From NCBI GenBank assembly GCA_042408595.1, contig JBHOQX010000054.1, positions 1 to 64,000 of the forward strand: a DNA stretch of 64,000 bases, given 5' to 3'. Shown here one piece after another: positions 55,352 to 63,718 of this stretch. Below the pieces are notes generated by a model that was given only the letters and a program-made list of their open reading frames with translations, did no database searches and had not been told where the DNA came from. Made by a program: the position numbers and the translations under genes. Every line of letters begins with the position of its first letter. Position 1 is the stretch's first letter. The stretch is from JBHOQX01 sp042408595 (GTDB taxonomy: Bacteria > Chloroflexota > Chloroflexia > Chloroflexales > Roseiflexaceae).

Positions 55352-56695
55352 ATGCACGATTTCGAGTCGCTCGATTTTTATGAACTGCTCGGCGTCGCGC
55401 GGACGGCGACGCCAGAGGAGATCAAACGCGCCTACCGCCGCGAGATCGCCCGCTACCACCCCGACCGTTTCGCGACCGCGACGGCCGAGGAGCGGGCATA
55501 TGCCGAACGCCGCAGCCAGCGCTTGAGCGAGGCCTACGCTACGCTGAGCGACTTCGCAGCGCGCAGCGCGTATAACCTCGGCAGGAGCGCGCCGCGCCGC
55601 GCCGCCAGCACGAGCGGAAGGCATGCCCCCACGCCGCCGCCCGCCGCCCCGACGCCGCGTGACCGGGCCGCCGCGCTGTATGCCCAGGCGCGCGAGCACC
55701 TCGACGCCGGGCGCACACTCCAGGCCGTCGCTGCGCTGCAACAACTCCAGCAGATCAACCCGCTCTACCGCGACAGTTCCGAGTTGCTGGCTCAGGCCAT
55801 GGCCGCAGTCGAGGCCCGCCGGGCGCCGGCGCCAACACCGGCCGTGCGTCGGGGCCTGGCCCAACCATTGCTGGTCGGCGGTGCCGTGGCAGGCGCGCTG
55901 GTGATCGCCGTGGCCGCCGTGTTGTGGCGCACCGCGGCACCAGCGCCCGGCGCGTCCGGCGCCGCGCCAGCCCCTCCCACGGGCAGCCTGGCGGTTGCCG
56001 CGACGACCGCACCGGAGGCGACGGCGCTCGGCGGGCCGACCCTCGTCTCGCCGCTGCCGACCGCGCCGCCAACCAGCAGCGCGCCGCCGGCGCCGCCGCC
56101 AACGCCCGCACCATCGGCAACCGCCGCGCCATCGGCGACGCCCGCGCCCGAGGCGGAAACCGGACCGGTGCTCGCTACCGATACCTTCGCGCAACCACAA
56201 TGGGCTGAAAGCCGTGGCCCCGGCTGGTCGGTCGGCTACCAGGGCGAACGCTACCGCATCACCGCTGCACCCGGCCTGGGGACGATCTGGAGCTACCGCA
56301 CCGGGCGGGCTCGCAACGGCAGCATCGGTGCGGACGTGCAGGTGCGGAACGGCGCGGCCGGGTTGCTGCTGCGCTTCGCCGGCGAGAGCAGCTACCTGGC
56401 GTATGTCGTCGAGCCGGCGCGGCGCAGCTTCCGGCTGGAGCAGCATAGCGGCGAGACGATCACCACCCTTGCCGAAGGACAGAGCGAGGCGATCATGGCG
56501 GAGCGCGACGCCGTGAACCGGCTCGTGGCGCGGCTCGATGGCACCCAGGTGACGCTGCTCGCCAACGGGCGCCGCCTGGCCGACGTAACTCTGGCGGATG
56601 GGCCGATGGGCGCCAACTACGGCTTCGTCGCCGTCGGGGGCGCCACCGCCGCCGATGCGCTGTTCGACAACCTTGAGATCCGGGCGCTGCCGTGA
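55352..56695 (+). CDS. Transmembrane DnaJ-domain protein with extracytoplasmic lectin-like domain
   Basis: 447 residues. J-domain ~5-70 with FYELLGVARTATPEEIKRAY and the essential HPD at 36-38. A linker with a TPR-like stretch (AREHLDAGRTLQAVAALQQL) leads to a TM helix (~169-191, LLVGGAVAGALVIAVAAVLW), a Pro/Ala/Thr spacer (~200-270), and a C-terminal domain ~275-447. That last domain (TDTFAQPQWAESRGPGWSVG, GLLLRFAGESSYLAYVVEPA) resembles concanavalin-A/3-keto-disaccharide hydrolase-type folds. A J-domain normally works with Hsp70 in the cytoplasm; its link to an outside sugar-binding fold is unusual. Function unknown. Confidence 0.8.
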   Translation: MHDFESLDFYELLGVARTATPEEIKRAYRREIARYHPDRFATATAEERAYAERRSQRLSEAYATLSDFAARSAYNLGRSAPRRAASTSGRHAPTPPPAAPTPRDRAAALYAQAREHLDAGRTLQAVAALQQLQQINPLYRDSSELLAQAMAAVEARRAPAPTPAVRRGLAQPLLVGGAVAGALVIAVAAVLWRTAAPAPGASGAAPAPPTGSLAVAATTAPEATALGGPTLVSPLPTAPPTSSAPPAPPPTPAPSATAAPSATPAPEAETGPVLATDTFAQPQWAESRGPGWSVGYQGERYRITAAPGLGTIWSYRTGRARNGSIGADVQVRNGAAGLLLRFAGESSYLAYVVEPARRSFRLEQHSGETITTLAEGQSEAIMAERDAVNRLVARLDGTQVTLLANGRRLADVTLADGPMGANYGFVAVGGATAADALFDNLEIRALP

Positions 56696-56865
56696 GTTGG
56701 ACGAAGGACGAGTGCTGCATGAAGAATGAACAATGAACCATGAAGCATTCAATGACACGTCGTGGCACCGTGGCACCGTGGCACCGTGTCATCGTGTCAC
56801 CTGCGTCTGGCGTTCGTCCGTCGTCCGTCGTCCGTCACCCTATCAACAGTATGGATAATCGCACC
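56696..56865. repeat. Gap with tandem GGCACCGT and GTCCGTC words
   Basis: Four near-tandem GGCACCGT/TCATCGT units at 56762-56800, then three GTCCGTC units at 56815-56835. GGACGAAGGACGA near 56700 is the word family of the etf spacer. Confidence 0.5.
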
Positions 56866-57741
56866 ATGGACCATCTCATCGCGACATTTTCGATTGTCGC
56901 ACACGACCCGCGCAACGGTGACCTGGGCGTGGCGGTCGCCTCGAAGTTTCTGGCGGTCGGCTCGGTGGTGCCATGGGCACAGGCCGGCGCCGGCGCGGTA
57001 GCGACCCAGGCGCTGGCGAACATCGGCTATGGGCCGCGCGGGCTGGCGCTGCTGGCGGCTGGACGCTCCGCTGCCGAGACGCTCGCCGCGCTGCTGGCCG
57101 ACGACCCGCAGCGCGAGCACCGGCAGGTCGGCGTGGTGGACGGGCGCGGCGGCGCGGCGGCCCACACCGGCAGCGCCTGCTTTCCGTGGGCCGGGCACCG
57201 CGTGGGCGCGGGGTATGCCGCGCAGGGGAACATCCTGGCCGGCGAAGCGGTGGTGGCGGCGATCGCTGCGGCGTTCGAGCGGGCGGATGGCGAGCTCGCC
57301 GAGCGGCTGCTGGCCGCGCTCCAGGCCGGCGACGATGCCGGCGGCGACCGGCGCGGGCGGCAGTCCGCCGCGCTGTACGTCGCGCGCGCCGGCGGCTCTT
57401 ACGGCGGCGTGCTCGACCGTTATATCGACCTGCGGGTGGACGATCACCCTGATCCGGTGCCGGAGCTGGCGCGGCTGCTGCGGCTGCACCGCTTCTATCT
57501 GACATCGCCGAACCCCGCTGATCTCATCCCGGTGGGCGAGAGCGTCGCCCGTGAGGTGCAGGCCCTGCTCCGGCGAGCCGGCTACTACCACGGCCCGGTC
57601 AACGGCGTGTACGACCAGGCGACGCGCGCGGCGCTCGCGGCCTACGGCGGCGTCGAAAACCTGGAAGAGCGACTGGTCAGCGAGACGCACCTGGACCCCG
57701 CCGTGCTACAATTCATGCGCGAGAAAATCGGGACGGGCTGA
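56866..57741 (+). CDS. DUF1028 protein with C-terminal peptidoglycan-binding-like segment
   Basis: 291 residues if started at ATG 56866 (MDHLIATFSIVAHD); ATG 56851 adds five. No good ribosome site for either. DUF1028 core: TFSIVAHDPRNGDLGVAVAS, then KFLAVGSVVPWAQAGAGAVA and GNILAGEAVV. DUF1028 proteins have an Ntn-hydrolase-like fold with unclear function. The C-terminal ~60 residues (EVQALLRRAGYYHGPVNGVY, DQATRAALAAYGGVENL) match the peptidoglycan-binding domain 1 pattern often fused to DUF1028. No signal peptide seen. Confidence 0.85.
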   Translation: MDHLIATFSIVAHDPRNGDLGVAVASKFLAVGSVVPWAQAGAGAVATQALANIGYGPRGLALLAAGRSAAETLAALLADDPQREHRQVGVVDGRGGAAAHTGSACFPWAGHRVGAGYAAQGNILAGEAVVAAIAAAFERADGELAERLLAALQAGDDAGGDRRGRQSAALYVARAGGSYGGVLDRYIDLRVDDHPDPVPELARLLRLHRFYLTSPNPADLIPVGESVAREVQALLRRAGYYHGPVNGVYDQATRAALAAYGGVENLEERLVSETHLDPAVLQFMREKIGTG

Positions 57742-57751
57742 GGGGGCAGAA

Positions 57752-58321
57752 ATGACGAACGCGCTGCGCTGGACTTCCGCCGATCTCGAACTGATGCCGG
57801 ACGACGGGAAGCGCTACGAGATCATCGACGGTGAGCTGTTTGTGTCGAAGCAAGCGCACTGGCACCACCAGACTGTCTGCCCGGAGCTCGCAGCGCGCCT
57901 GCGCGACTGGAGTCTTCAATCGGGCGCTGGTCAAGTAAATTTCGCGCCGGGCGTCATTTTCAACGATGATGACGATGTCGCTCCGGACCTGGTCTGGATC
58001 AGCACGGCGCGGCTGGCGGCGGCGCTGGATGCGGATGGGAAGCTCCATGCCGCGCCCGAGATCGTGGTCGAGGTGCGCTCGCCCGGCGCAACCCACGAGC
58101 AGCGCGACCGCGAGGCGAAGCTCAAGCTCTACTCGCGGCGCGGCGTGCAGGAGTACTGGATCGGCGATTGGCGGCAGCGCCAGGTCGAGAGCTATCGCCG
58201 CGACCAGGCCGCGCTGCGACTCGCCGCGACGCTCCTCGAAGCAGATACGCTCGAATCGCCCCTGCTGCCCGGATTCTCTTGCCGGGTCGCGGATGTTTTC
58301 GCCGGCATCGGCCGTGCCTGA
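57752..58321 (+). CDS. Uma2-family (DUF820) putative nuclease
   Basis: 189 residues from ATG 57752. PD-(D/E)XK-like core: YEIIDGELFVSKQAHWHHQT, DDDVAPDLVWIS, APEIVVEVRSPGATHEQRDR and AKLKLYSRRGVQEYWIGD. Family members are abundant in Cyanobacteria and Chloroflexota. Catalytic residues E (EVRSP) and K (KLKLY) look intact. Role unproven. Confidence 0.85.
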   Translation: MTNALRWTSADLELMPDDGKRYEIIDGELFVSKQAHWHHQTVCPELAARLRDWSLQSGAGQVNFAPGVIFNDDDDVAPDLVWISTARLAAALDADGKLHAAPEIVVEVRSPGATHEQRDREAKLKLYSRRGVQEYWIGDWRQRQVESYRRDQAALRLAATLLEADTLESPLLPGFSCRVADVFAGIGRA

Positions 58322-58412
58322 GCGAGCGACGGTCAGATGGTCGGACGATCAGGCGGCCAGATCGTCGCATGGGCGGGATTTCGGTGATCAACGTCGGGTT
58401 CGCGGTTCGTGG

Positions 58413-59495
58413 TTGCGCCAGATCCTCGCCATCGCGCTCCTGCTGGCCGGCTGCGCCGCCCCCGCCGCGCCGCGTGGGCCGCTCCCGCCCGTTGTCGCCG
58501 CGGATGGCCGCCTGGCAGCCGGCGGGCGGCCGCTGGAGGTGCGCGGCGTCAACTACATCCATCCGTCGAACGCCGACCTCGCGCGCTGCCCAGCGCTCCA
58601 GTTCGGCGCGGACGGCAACTGCCCCTGGGATCCCGCGCCCATCCGCGCCGACCTCGACCAACTGCGCGGCCTTGGCGTCAACACCATCCGCGTCTTTCTC
58701 AACTACTACGTCTTCGGCGGGGCCCGAGCCGCGGATCCAAGCTACAGCATGGCCGCGCCGCTGGCCCACCTCGACACCCTGATCGCCGAGGCCAACGCCC
58801 GCGGCATCTACGTGCTTCCGGTGCTGCTCGCCAAATACCCGCAGGACCGCTTCGGGCCGGAGGGGGCGCAGGCCGCCCTGGAGCTGCACGTACGGCCGGT
58901 CGTCCAGCACCTCGCCGGGCGGCCCGGCATTCTGATGTGGGACCTGTTCAACGAGCCGGATATCGGCAGCCCGGTGGACATCCGCTGCTGGGACTGGGAC
59001 AACGCCGATGAGCCGCGCTGCTTCCCGCTGGCCGAGGAGCGGCTGCGCTTCGTGCGCACCATCCACGACGAGGTCAAACGGCTCGACCCGGCGCGCCTGA
59101 CGACCGTCAGCCTGGCCTTCGCCAAGAATCACGCCGAGCCGAAGGAGGCATCCGCCCGGATCGCCGACATCGTGGACGTGTTCAGCTTCCATTACTACGA
59201 CAACGAGCCCTACGAAAGCGGGCGCTACGCCGCGCACTGGTACTATGGCCAGGGCTTCCCAGCCGACCTGCGGCGCTCGTTCGACGAATTGCGCGCGCTC
59301 GGCCTCGGCAAGCCGGTCCTGGTCAGCGAGATCGGTTTCCCGAGCGGCCCCGGCCACGCCCGCACCCTGGCCGACGTGCAGCGCGACCTGCGCACGGCGC
59401 GCGCCCTGGCCCGCGATCGCCAGGTCAGCGGCGTCGTTCTCTGGCCGTTCCAGCCCGCCGCCGATGAGCTGGCCGGCGGCCTGTTCACCGGCTAG
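58413..59495 (+). CDS. Lipoprotein glycoside hydrolase, GH5/mannanase-like (clan GH-A)
   Basis: 360 residues. The only plausible in-frame start is TTG 58413, which yields a lipoprotein signal LRQILAIALLLAGC with lipobox LAGC; there is no clear ribosome site. TIM-barrel enzyme with RGVNYIHPSN, acid/base Glu in WDLFNEPDIG, and nucleophile Glu in VLVSEIGFPSG. Acts outside the cell on a polysaccharide such as mannan or glucan; substrate not decided. The gap before it (58322-58412) is a word-repeat patch (GGTCAGATGGTCGGACGATC). Confidence 0.78.
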   Translation: MRQILAIALLLAGCAAPAAPRGPLPPVVAADGRLAAGGRPLEVRGVNYIHPSNADLARCPALQFGADGNCPWDPAPIRADLDQLRGLGVNTIRVFLNYYVFGGARAADPSYSMAAPLAHLDTLIAEANARGIYVLPVLLAKYPQDRFGPEGAQAALELHVRPVVQHLAGRPGILMWDLFNEPDIGSPVDIRCWDWDNADEPRCFPLAEERLRFVRTIHDEVKRLDPARLTTVSLAFAKNHAEPKEASARIADIVDVFSFHYYDNEPYESGRYAAHWYYGQGFPADLRRSFDELRALGLGKPVLVSEIGFPSGPGHARTLADVQRDLRTARALARDRQVSGVVLWPFQPAADELAGGLFTG

Positions 59496-59609
59496 CGCGG
59501 CGGCCACGCGACTGCGGGCAGGGCGCCGGCACCTGGAGGCTCGTGGCGGAGTCGCGGGCGATTGTGGTATCATGCAGGTGCAGCACACCTGGCAAGCGAA
59601 GGAGCGCGC

Positions 59610-60371
59610 GTGACACTTCTCCTGTTGATTCGGCATGGCACGAACGACTGGGTCCACGGACGCCTGGCCGGGTGGACGCCGGGCGTTCATTTGAACGAAG
59701 AGGGCAAGCGGCAGGCGCAGACGCTGGCGGCGCGGCTGGCGTTCCTGCCGATCGACGCGATTTACGCCAGCCCACTGGAGCGGACGGTTGAGACGGCGCA
59801 GGCGCTGGCCGGCCCGCGCGGCCTGCCGTTGCACCTGGTGGAGGGGGTCGGCGAAGTCCGCTACGGCGAGTGGCAGGGCGCGGAGCTGAAGGAACTGTAC
59901 AAGCACGAACTGTGGCCGGGCGTCCAGTTCTACCCGAGCGGGACGCGCTTTCCCGGCGGCGAGACGCTCGGCGAGGCGCAGGCGCGCATGGTCGCCGCAC
60001 TGGACACACTGCGGGCGCGCCATCCGCAGGGGGTGATCGCGGTCGTCTCGCACGCCGACATGATCCGCCTGGCGATCGCCTATTATGTCGGCGCGCATAT
60101 CGACCTGTTCCAGCGGTTCGAGATCAGCCCGTGCTCGGTGACGGCGATCGCCTTCACGCGGATGGGCCCGCGGCTGCTGGCCTACAACGACACCGGCTCG
60201 CTGGAGCACCTGAAACCGAAGCCCGTGGCGCCGCCGGCCGAGGCCGCCGCGACTCCGGAGCAGCCCACAGACGCCGTGTCGGAACACGCGCCGGCCGACA
60301 CGACAGCCCCGGCGCCGGCGGCGGTGGCCGTCTCTTCCAACGGGGCCGAGGCGCCAGCACCGCAGCCGTAG
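59610..60371 (+). CDS. Histidine phosphatase family protein (MSMEG_4193-like)
   Basis: 253 residues from GTG 59610 (AAGGAG, 5-base spacing). Phosphoglycerate-mutase fold: LLIRHGTNDW (catalytic His9), YASPLERTVETAQALA, GEVRYGEWQG and VVSHADMIRLA (second His ~147). A long Pro/Ala-rich tail follows ~205. First of a three-gene cluster with DUF3090 and SCO1664 proteins. The phosphorylated substrate is unknown. Confidence 0.88.
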   Translation: MTLLLLIRHGTNDWVHGRLAGWTPGVHLNEEGKRQAQTLAARLAFLPIDAIYASPLERTVETAQALAGPRGLPLHLVEGVGEVRYGEWQGAELKELYKHELWPGVQFYPSGTRFPGGETLGEAQARMVAALDTLRARHPQGVIAVVSHADMIRLAIAYYVGAHIDLFQRFEISPCSVTAIAFTRMGPRLLAYNDTGSLEHLKPKPVAPPAEAAATPEQPTDAVSEHAPADTTAPAPAAVAVSSNGAEAPAPQP

Positions 60372-60410
60372 CGGTGGCGCAACCTACAATTCAATCGCTG
60401 AACAGTGGCT

Positions 60411-60920
60411 ATGCCAAAGTTTACCTACGATCTCGACCCGGTCACCCGCATCACGGCGACGGCCGTCGGCGAGCCGGGCCAGCGCGTGTTCTACATCCAG
60501 GCGCGCCGGAACACCCAGCTCGTCTCGCTGATCGCGGAAAAGGAGCAGATCGCCGCCCTGGCCCAGGCGATCGAGCAACTGCTCGACAATTTGGCCGAGC
60601 AGAACCCGCTGATGTCGTCGGGCGACGACACGCTGACGTTGTACGACATGAGTCTCGAGGAGCCGCTCGAGTCGAGCTTCCGCATCGCCCAGATGGGCCT
60701 GGGGTACGATGCCGAGCGCGACTTGGTGGTGCTGGTGATGCAGGGCGTGCAGGAGGATGAATCGGAAGAGGCGCCGACGGCGCGCTTCAGCGCGACGCGC
60801 CAGCAGATGCGCGCCCTGAGCCGGCACGCCGCCGAAGTCGTCGCCCGTGGGCGGAAGATCTGCGGCAACTGCGCCCAGCCGATCGATCCGGATGGGCACT
60901 TCTGCCCCCGGCGAAATTAG
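60411..60920 (+). CDS. DUF3090 family protein
   Basis: 169 residues from ATG 60411 (an in-frame GTG lies six bases upstream). Starts MPKFTYDLDPVTRITATAVG and GQRVFYIQARRNTQLVSLIA, then EQLLDNLAEQNP, and ends with a Cys-rich CGNCAQPIDPDGHFCPR. This is the DUF3090/TIGR03847 pattern. Function unknown. Only one base separates it from the next gene, so tight co-expression is likely. Confidence 0.85.
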   Translation: MPKFTYDLDPVTRITATAVGEPGQRVFYIQARRNTQLVSLIAEKEQIAALAQAIEQLLDNLAEQNPLMSSGDDTLTLYDMSLEEPLESSFRIAQMGLGYDAERDLVVLVMQGVQEDESEEAPTARFSATRQQMRALSRHAAEVVARGRKICGNCAQPIDPDGHFCPRRN

Positions 60921-60921
60921 C

Positions 60922-61668
60922 ATGGATACCCCAGCGAATCGAACCGAGCTGAGCGTTCCGGAGATCATTCAGCTGCTGGCGCGCGGCGAGTTGGATGTGC
61001 AGGGCGTGATGCCGTGGGGCAGCAACTATACGCTCCTCGCCACCGTGAAGCAGGATGGCCTGCAGGGTCTGGCGATTTACAAGCCGCGGCGCGGCGAGCG
61101 CCCGCTGTGGGACTTCCCGCGCGGCACCCTCTGCCAGCGGGAGGTCGCGGCATACCTGTTGAGCGAGTTGCTCGGCTGGTCGCTGGTGCCGCCGACGGTG
61201 CTGCGCGATGGACCGTACGGTATCGGCTCGGTTCAACTGTTTATCGATGCGGACGACGAGGCGCACCTGATCTCGATGCAGCGCGAAGGGCGCTACGGCA
61301 AGGAACTGGAACGGCTGGCGGTCTTCGACGTGCTGGCGAACAACGCCGACCGGAAGGGCGGTCACTGCCTGAAGGGCACCGACGGGCGGCTGTGGGCGAT
61401 CGACCACGGCATCTGCTTCCACACCGATTACAAGCTGCGCACGGTGTTGTGGGACTACGCCGGCCGCCTGATCAGCCCGGATATCATGGCGGATCTGCGG
61501 GCGCTGCGCAAGCGGATGGATGGTGATGAGGCCGCCGTCGCCACGTTCGAGCAGTTTCTGTCGCAGGCGGAGGTGCGCGCGCTGCGCCGCAGGTTGGATC
61601 GCCTGTTGGAGAGCGGGCGCCACCCGGACGCCGGCGCGGGGCGGAACATCCCCTGGCCGCCAATGTGA
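60922..61668 (+). CDS. SCO1664 family protein (kinase-like fold)
   Basis: 248 residues. Family sequence: VMPWGSNYTLLATVKQDGLQ, AIYKPRRGERPLWDFPRGTL, REVAAYLLSELLGWSLVPPT, VFDVLANNADRKGGHCLKG, WAIDHGICFHTDYKLRTVLW. The NADRKxxH and IDHG motifs resemble catalytic and metal-binding segments of PI3/4-kinase-like and HipA-type folds, so it may phosphorylate something. Third gene of the conserved trio. Confidence 0.87.
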   Translation: MDTPANRTELSVPEIIQLLARGELDVQGVMPWGSNYTLLATVKQDGLQGLAIYKPRRGERPLWDFPRGTLCQREVAAYLLSELLGWSLVPPTVLRDGPYGIGSVQLFIDADDEAHLISMQREGRYGKELERLAVFDVLANNADRKGGHCLKGTDGRLWAIDHGICFHTDYKLRTVLWDYAGRLISPDIMADLRALRKRMDGDEAAVATFEQFLSQAEVRALRRRLDRLLESGRHPDAGAGRNIPWPPM

Positions 61669-61697
61669 TTGACGGCACGGCGGCGCTGGTCTATAAT
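61669..61697 (+). promoter_or_regulatory. Promoter of tRNA-Arg
   Basis: TTGACG (61669-61674), 17-bp spacer, TATAAT (61692-61697), 11 bp before the tRNA. Confidence 0.75.
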
Positions 61698-61708
61698 GCC
61701 CCCCGTTC

Positions 61709-61785
61709 GCCCCCGTAGCTCAGGCGGATAGAGCAGCGGTTTCCTAAACCGCGTGTCGGCCGTTCGAGTCGGCCCGGGGGTACCA
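61709..61785 (+). tRNA. tRNA-Arg (anticodon CCU)
   Basis: 77 bases including an encoded 3' CCA. Acceptor GCCCCCG pairs with CGGGGGT (a G-T first pair). D arm GCTC/GAGC, anticodon stem GCGGT/ACCGC with loop TTCCTAA, anticodon CCT at 61743-61745. T arm GGCCG/CGGCC with loop TTCGAGT. Complete cloverleaf. Reads AGG arginine codons. Confidence 0.95.
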
Positions 61786-61863
61786 CACGTGAAGCTTCCC
61801 GATGCGGAGCGCCGGTCGCCCTGATCGGCGCTCTGGCGTATTATGTGGCCGCCCATGTGACCG

Positions 61864-62110
61864 TCACTGGAAGCGTTTCAGCCAGCCGCTGGCGGGTAGC
61901 GTACGGCGCCACGCTCGATACAGCCGGGTCGTGTCGAGCATGTTGCGCAGGTGGCGCTCCAGGCTCTCGCAGAACTGGTCGGTGAGCCGGGCGTTCTCCC
62001 GATCGCTGCTGCTCGCCGAATGTGGCGCGATCAGGACGTTCGGCAGCGTCCACAGCGGGCTTTCGGGCGGCAGCGGCGCTTCGGCGAAGACATCGAGTGC
62101 GGCGCTGCCC
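61864..62110 (-). pseudogene. C-terminal remnant of a D-2-hydroxyacid dehydrogenase
   Basis: Minus strand reads AALDVFAEAPLPPESPLWTL, PNVLIAPHSASSSDRENA and DQFCESLERHL, the conserved end of NAD-dependent D-isomer-specific 2-hydroxyacid dehydrogenases (catalytic His in APHSA). The NAD-binding domain and everything before ~62110 are absent. The neighbouring sequence belongs to another remnant. Probably a deletion leftover. Confidence 0.65.
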
Positions 62111-62171
62111 AGGAGGTAGGGTGATGAGTAGCCCCCGGAGCGCGACGAGAGCGGCCCCGATCCGGGCCAGG

Positions 62172-62546
62172 TTAGCGACCAGCGACAGCGGTCGCCACAC
62201 AACCATCCAGCGCCGGGCCGTCGCCCTGGAACGGCACCGTCAGCCGGCGCGAGGCGCATCCGAAGGCAAGCCCCTGCTGCACCAGCGGCGCCGTCGGCGT
62301 CTTCCGAATCAGCGCCCGCCAGATCTCCCCGCCGGCCTCCAGGCGCCGGCGGGCCTGGGCAAAGTCGCCTTGAAATGCGACCAGACGCCCGGCGGCGTTG
62401 AGCGCAGTGGCCAGCACGCGGGCGTGATCGCGCCCAGCCTCCGCCTCACGCAACGCCGCGGGCATGGACGCGCTTCCCGCCAGGATGCGTTCAAGGCAGC
62501 GCCAGCCCCCGCGAGCCGCAGCGCGAGTGCAGAGCGGAACGAACAT
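62172..62546 (-). pseudogene. TPR-region remnant of a STAND/LuxR-type regulator
   Basis: ARVLATALNAAGRLVAFQGD and FAQARRRLEAGGEIWRALIR match the TPR units of large ATP-dependent regulators (xxLNxLGxLAxxQGDYxxAR). Only about one and a half repeats survive, without an ATPase or a proper start. Next to the dehydrogenase remnant; the two look fused by deletion. Confidence 0.5.
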
Positions 62547-62586
62547 GCTTTTGGAAGCCCACTGCCCCTACGCTCCAGCCAGAAGA

Positions 62587-62619
62587 GTTTCAACCCGTCG
62601 CTCGGAGGCGGCTTGAAAC
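62587..62619. repeat. Single CRISPR-repeat-like palindrome
   Basis: 33 bases beginning GTTTCAACCC and ending GGCTTGAAAC. The ends are a 7-bp inverted repeat and the inside has a partial GCTCGGAGGC dyad. It lies 11 bp after the stop of the minus-strand dehydrogenase, so it may also act as its terminator. No second copy or spacers are seen. Confidence 0.45.
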
Positions 62620-62629
62620 CCTCGCCGAC

Positions 62630-63640
62630 CTAGCGCCAGTCGAACAGCACTCCCATCGCTTCGGCGGGGCGCTCGGCGAGCAGCCGATAGGCGGCGGGGG
62701 CGTCCGTAGGCGCGAAGCGGTGCGTCAGCAGCGGTGCGACGCGCATGTCGCCGCGCTGTAGATAGGTGAAAAACAGGCGCTGCATCTCCAGCTCGCTCCA
62801 CGGCGTGAAATCCGTCGCCTCCGGCGGGACCAGCAGCACGTGCGCGCCGATGATCGTCAACCCGCGCCGGATGACATCGAGCGTGAGGTGCTGCGCCGTC
62901 GGCGTGCCGGTGTCGCCCAGCAGCACCAGCCGGCCCAGTCGCCGCGCCAGCGGCAGGGCCGCTGCGAAGACCGGAGCCGCGCCGGTGATGTCGTAGACCA
63001 CGTCCGCACCGTGGCCGTCCGTTAGTTCGAAGACGGCATCCCGCGCCTGGTCCGCCCGCAGCGCCAGGGTGGCGGTTGCGCCGTTGGCGCGCGCCAGCTC
63101 CAGCCGTGACTCGACCGGGTCGATGGCGATGACCGCCCGCGCACCGAGCAGCCGCATATACTGTGTCACGAGCTGCCCGAGCGGCCCCAGGCCGATGATC
63201 GCGACCGCGTCGCCAAGGACATGGCTCGCGCGCCGCACCCCGACCTGCGTGATCAGCCCCAGCGCGAACCAGGCGGCGTCCTCGTCGCTGACATCGTCCG
63301 GCACCGCGACGATCGACTGGCTGGCGGCGGGAAAGGTGACGAACTGGTGATGCGGCGCGCGCACCGTTACCCGGTCACCGGGGCGGAAGCGGGTGACGCC
63401 GGCGCCCGTCTCGCGCACCACGCCGACCATGCTGTAGCCAGGCGCGAACGGGTACTTCACCCACTCGTCCCAGTGCGAGCCGGGCTCGAACGCCCGCCGC
63501 AGGCAGATCCCCTCTGTTCCGGCGCTGATCAGCGAGGCGCGCGCTTCGACCAGCACCTCGCCCGGACCCGGCGCCGGCGCTGGAACTTCCCGCACTTCGA
63601 CCTGATTCGCACCGGTGAAGTAGATGTTGAGAGAGTGCAT
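62630..63640 (-). CDS. Medium-chain dehydrogenase/reductase, probably zinc-free
   Basis: 336 residues, ATG 63640. GroES-like N-terminal domain (VEVREVPAPAPGPGEVLVEA, SLISAGTEG, YPFAPGYSMVGVVRETGAGV, FRPGDRV), then a Rossmann fold with AIIGLGPLGQLVTQYMRLLG and VIAIDPVESRLELARANGA. The GHE zinc signature is replaced by PGYSMVG and the four-Cys structural zinc loop is missing, so catalytic zinc binding is doubtful. Acts on an alcohol, sugar or polyol with NAD(P); substrate unknown. Confidence 0.85.
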   Translation of the reverse strand: MHSLNIYFTGANQVEVREVPAPAPGPGEVLVEARASLISAGTEGICLRRAFEPGSHWDEWVKYPFAPGYSMVGVVRETGAGVTRFRPGDRVTVRAPHHQFVTFPAASQSIVAVPDDVSDEDAAWFALGLITQVGVRRASHVLGDAVAIIGLGPLGQLVTQYMRLLGARAVIAIDPVESRLELARANGATATLALRADQARDAVFELTDGHGADVVYDITGAAPVFAAALPLARRLGRLVLLGDTGTPTAQHLTLDVIRRGLTIIGAHVLLVPPEATDFTPWSELEMQRLFFTYLQRGDMRVAPLLTHRFAPTDAPAAYRLLAERPAEAMGVLFDWR

Positions 63641-63718
63641 GGGTGTGATTCCTTGTCTGGGTCAATGGGCGACGGACGGTTGGATCGTTCATGTATCCCG
63701 TCGAACTCTGACCTGGCC

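Noticed and set aside
57551..57751. Upstream extension of the Uma2 gene
   Set aside because: Overlaps the DUF1028 coding frame; the family start is at ATG 57752.
58122..60287. 721-codon minus-strand open frame opposite the glycoside hydrolase and phosphatase
   Set aside because: Antisense to genes with clear motifs; no domain of its own.
62560..62630. CRISPR array
   Set aside because: Only one repeat-like unit; the flanking 35-40 bp show no second copy.
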